From Actinokineospora sp. NBRC 105648 (GTDB lineage: Bacteria > Actinomycetota > Actinomycetes > Mycobacteriales > Pseudonocardiaceae), in NCBI RefSeq assembly GCF_030269645.1, contig NZ_BSTR01000054.1, positions 1-53,737 of the forward strand: a stretch of DNA of 53,737 nt, in the 5' to 3' direction. Position numbers and translations under genes: made by a program. Positions 52,055 to 53,737 of the stretch are shown in pieces. Below the pieces are notes generated by a model that was given only the letters and a program-made list of their open reading frames with translations, did no database searches and had not been told where the DNA came from. Position 1 is the stretch's first letter; each line of letters starts with the position of its first letter.

Positions 52055-53446
52055 CCAGGGGGATTTCAAAGTTTGTGATCTTGGTGTGAGGTCCGTTGCC
52101 GACCCGGCCGGTCCTGGTGTTCGGAGGTAGAGGGTGGCCTCTCACCTGCGATGATGTCGGTTCTCACGCCACGATCATCACTGGACAAGAGGCCATCGTT
52201 GTCAGTGTCGCATGCCCCGGATTCGTGTTCGCTGATCACCGGTCGGCCCGATGTGGGTGTCGCCGGACTTCGTTCGCTGGTGGGCATGCTCGGCGGGGTG
52301 GCCGACCCGCGTATGGCCAGGGGCGTGCGGCATCGGATCGGTGCGGTGCTGGCGGTGATGGTGCTCGCGGTGCTGGCCGGTGCCCGGAACTTCCGGGAGA
52401 TCGCGGACCGGGCCGTCGAGTTGCCGCCGGAATTGTTGGCGTTGGCGGGATGCCGTGTTCACTCCTTGACCGGTGGGCATATGGTGCCGAGTGCGGCCAC
52501 GATGCGTCGGATCGCGCACGAGGTTGACGCCGACGACGCCGATGAACGGGTATGTATGTGGCTGCGCGGCGAAGCGATGGCCACCGCGAACACCGATGAG
52601 GTTCACGGCGAGCCGCCGCGGAGGTTGGTCGCGGTGGCGATGGATGGCAAGACCCTGCGCAACACCGGCAGACCGGGCACCGAGGGCGGCGAGATCAAGC
52701 TGTTCTCCGCGTTGACCCACCGCGAGGCGATCGTGATCGCGCAGGTGCGGATCCCCGAGGGCACCAACGAGATCACCCAGGTGAAGGCGTTGTTGGCGGG
52801 TGTGGACCTGGCCGGTGTGGTGGTGACCGGGGACGCCGCGCACGCCCAACACACCACCGCCGCCTACCTGACGAGCGAACGGGGCGGTCACTACGCGCTC
52901 ACGGTCAAGGGGAATCAGCTCACCCTGCTGGGCGGGATCGCCGCGGTGCTGCCCGCGGCCGCGCCGGGCACTGAACACCACGTCACCGAGGACCACGGCA
53001 AGGGCAGGATCGTGCGCCGGGGAATCTGGACCGCGCCCGCCGAAGGCATCGACTTCCCTGGTGCGGCACAAGTGTTCCGAATCCGTCGCGATGTGTTCGA
53101 CCACCTGGGAAACCGGCTGACCAAGGAGATCGTGCACGGCGTCACCAGCCTGACCGCCGAGACGGCAACCCCAGAACAACTCGCCCGCCTGGTCCGCGAG
53201 CACTGGACCGTGGAGAACAAGAGCCATTGGGTGCGCGATGTCGTCTACCGCGAAGACCACCAACACGCCCACCGGCACAGGAGCCCAGGTCATGGCCACC
53301 CTACGCAACCTCGCACTTGGCCTCCTACGCCTGGCCGGGATCACCCACATCACCCGCACCCTGCAACGCATCGCCGCCGACCGAACCCGAATCCTGCCCA
53401 TCATCGCAGCCGCTACCAGCACAAACCGACTTTGAAATTCCCCTGG
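52055..53446 (+). mobile_element. ISAs1-family insertion sequence, complete (1392 bases)
   Basis: Ends CCAGGGGGATTTCAAAG and, inverted, CCAGGGGAATTTCAAAG, both followed by TTTGTG after a short gap. It is flanked by the 8-base direct repeat CCCTCACC (52047-52054 and 53447-53454). The transposase fills it. Insertion split the 34-base tandem array. Confidence 0.92.
52199..53435 (+). pseudogene. ISAs1-family transposase, frameshifted near its C-terminus
   Basis: The frame opens at TTG 52199 (or GTG 52205) with SVSHAPDSCSLITGRPDVGV. DDE motifs: AMDGKTLRN, VVTGDAAHAQH, and REHWTVENKSHWVRDVVYRE, all intact. Right after the last Glu segment (about 53,265) the frame breaks; the expected tail TGTGAQVMATLRNLALGLLR to LPIIAAATSTNRL continues in the next frame and ends at 53435. 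One or two bases have been lost or gained. The tail is outside the catalytic core, but activity is doubtful; a sequencing error is possible. Confidence 0.88.
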
Positions 53447-53510
53447 CCCTCACCCCCACCGAACCGCAGCGGTGAAGCCGACCCCGCTGGTACGCAAGTC
53501 TCGCTACGGA

Positions 53511-53614
53511 TGCTCGATCTAGTGGACTCGCTTCGTGTGGGGGGAGAGTGCCGCTAAACTTGCCGTGGGTGGGGATGCCCTTACCTGCCCTTTCTCTCCA
53601 CCGCGGTGCTCTAG
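53511..53614. repeat. Palindromic element, left half (interrupted by the IS)
   Basis: Left arm 53511-53542, inner stem 53546-53554 with 53603-53611 using two G-T pairs, and the first part of the bulge (TAG). Loop sequence is diverged from copies 1-4 (TAAACTTGCC instead of TAGCCTG). It ends in CTAG at the IS junction. Its right arm is missing here, but a matching right arm stands at 132-162. Confidence 0.75.
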
Positions 53615-53737
53615 TACGGCAGCCGCCATTTGGGTTGTGACCTGCGGGAACGTGTGGTGGGGCCCGTGTTCGACGTGGAGCAGCCGCCTGTTGATCATGT
53701 GTTTGTGAAGACGACAGGATCGCAGGCGGCTGCGGCT
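53615..53737 (+). mobile_element. Left end of an IS701-like insertion sequence (partial)
   Basis: Begins TACGGCAGCCGC after CTAG. A subterminal inverted repeat GCAGCCGCCTG / CAGGCGGCTGC is visible near 53,680-53,736. One frame is open to the edge (DVEQPPVDHVFVKTTGSQ), but a transposase start is not certain, and the element runs off the window. Confidence 0.5.

Noticed and set aside
53615..53737. Joining the right edge directly to the left edge as one uninterrupted transposase gene
   Set aside because: The open frame at the right end and the transposase tail at the left are in different frames, and the combined IS would be only about 250 bases, too short.
1..53737. tRNA, rRNA and classical riboswitches
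   Set aside because: No cloverleaf, rRNA core sequence or known aptamer pattern was recognised on either strand by eye; a covariance search was not possible.

Overview
The window is very GC-rich, uses many GTG starts, packs genes with 1-4 base overlaps and carries sugar ABC importers without their own ATPase. Together with the injection-system layout this points to a filamentous actinomycete, most likely of the order Pseudonocardiales (inference; no rRNA or tRNA gene is visible).

Left region (278-20,669, all minus strand): a contractile injection system (CIS, phage-tail-like, eCIS family). A 13-gene run starts with the sheath at 13,865 and proceeds through tube, chaperone-like protein, DUF6760, a 1060-residue Pro/Thr/Ala-rich protein, second tube protein, LysM protein, VgrG-like spike, PAAR tip, gp25, baseplate J and a tail protein, ending with a zinc-ribbon/transmembrane protein. 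Upstream lie a LuxR-type regulator, a secreted beta-propeller protein, a DUF4255 protein and the AAA+ ATPase. I see no classical tape-measure gene, tail fibre or recognisable toxin. The set resembles the intracellular CIS of Streptomyces more than a secreted particle. A divergent membrane protein (20,812) and an HTH/NB-ARC/TPR regulator (22,363) flank it.

Middle region (24,787-36,140): alpha/beta hydrolase; an HTH-TPR / flavoprotein / HAD operon opposite three small unknown genes; a Tat-exported intradiol dioxygenase; an amidohydrolase diverging from an aldo/keto reductase; a TetR regulator whose promoter shares an operator-like motif with that divergent region; the decayed remains of an OtrA/TetM-like ribosomal protection gene; a DUF2199 gene; an exported cyclophilin.

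Right region (36,667-51,924): four luciferase-like flavin monooxygenase genes facing a complete peptide/nickel-type ABC importer; a sugar ABC importer; a methyltransferase plus thioredoxin-reductase-like pair opposite an HTH-cupin regulator.

Repeats and mobile DNA: a family of about 144-base near-palindromes is present as four intact copies and two halves. Their stems differ between copies but stay complementary. Both window edges are IS ends (probably IS701 family) inserted at a YTAR site inside such a palindrome. A complete 1392-base ISAs1-type element with an 8-base target duplication sits in a 34-base tandem repeat array near the right end.
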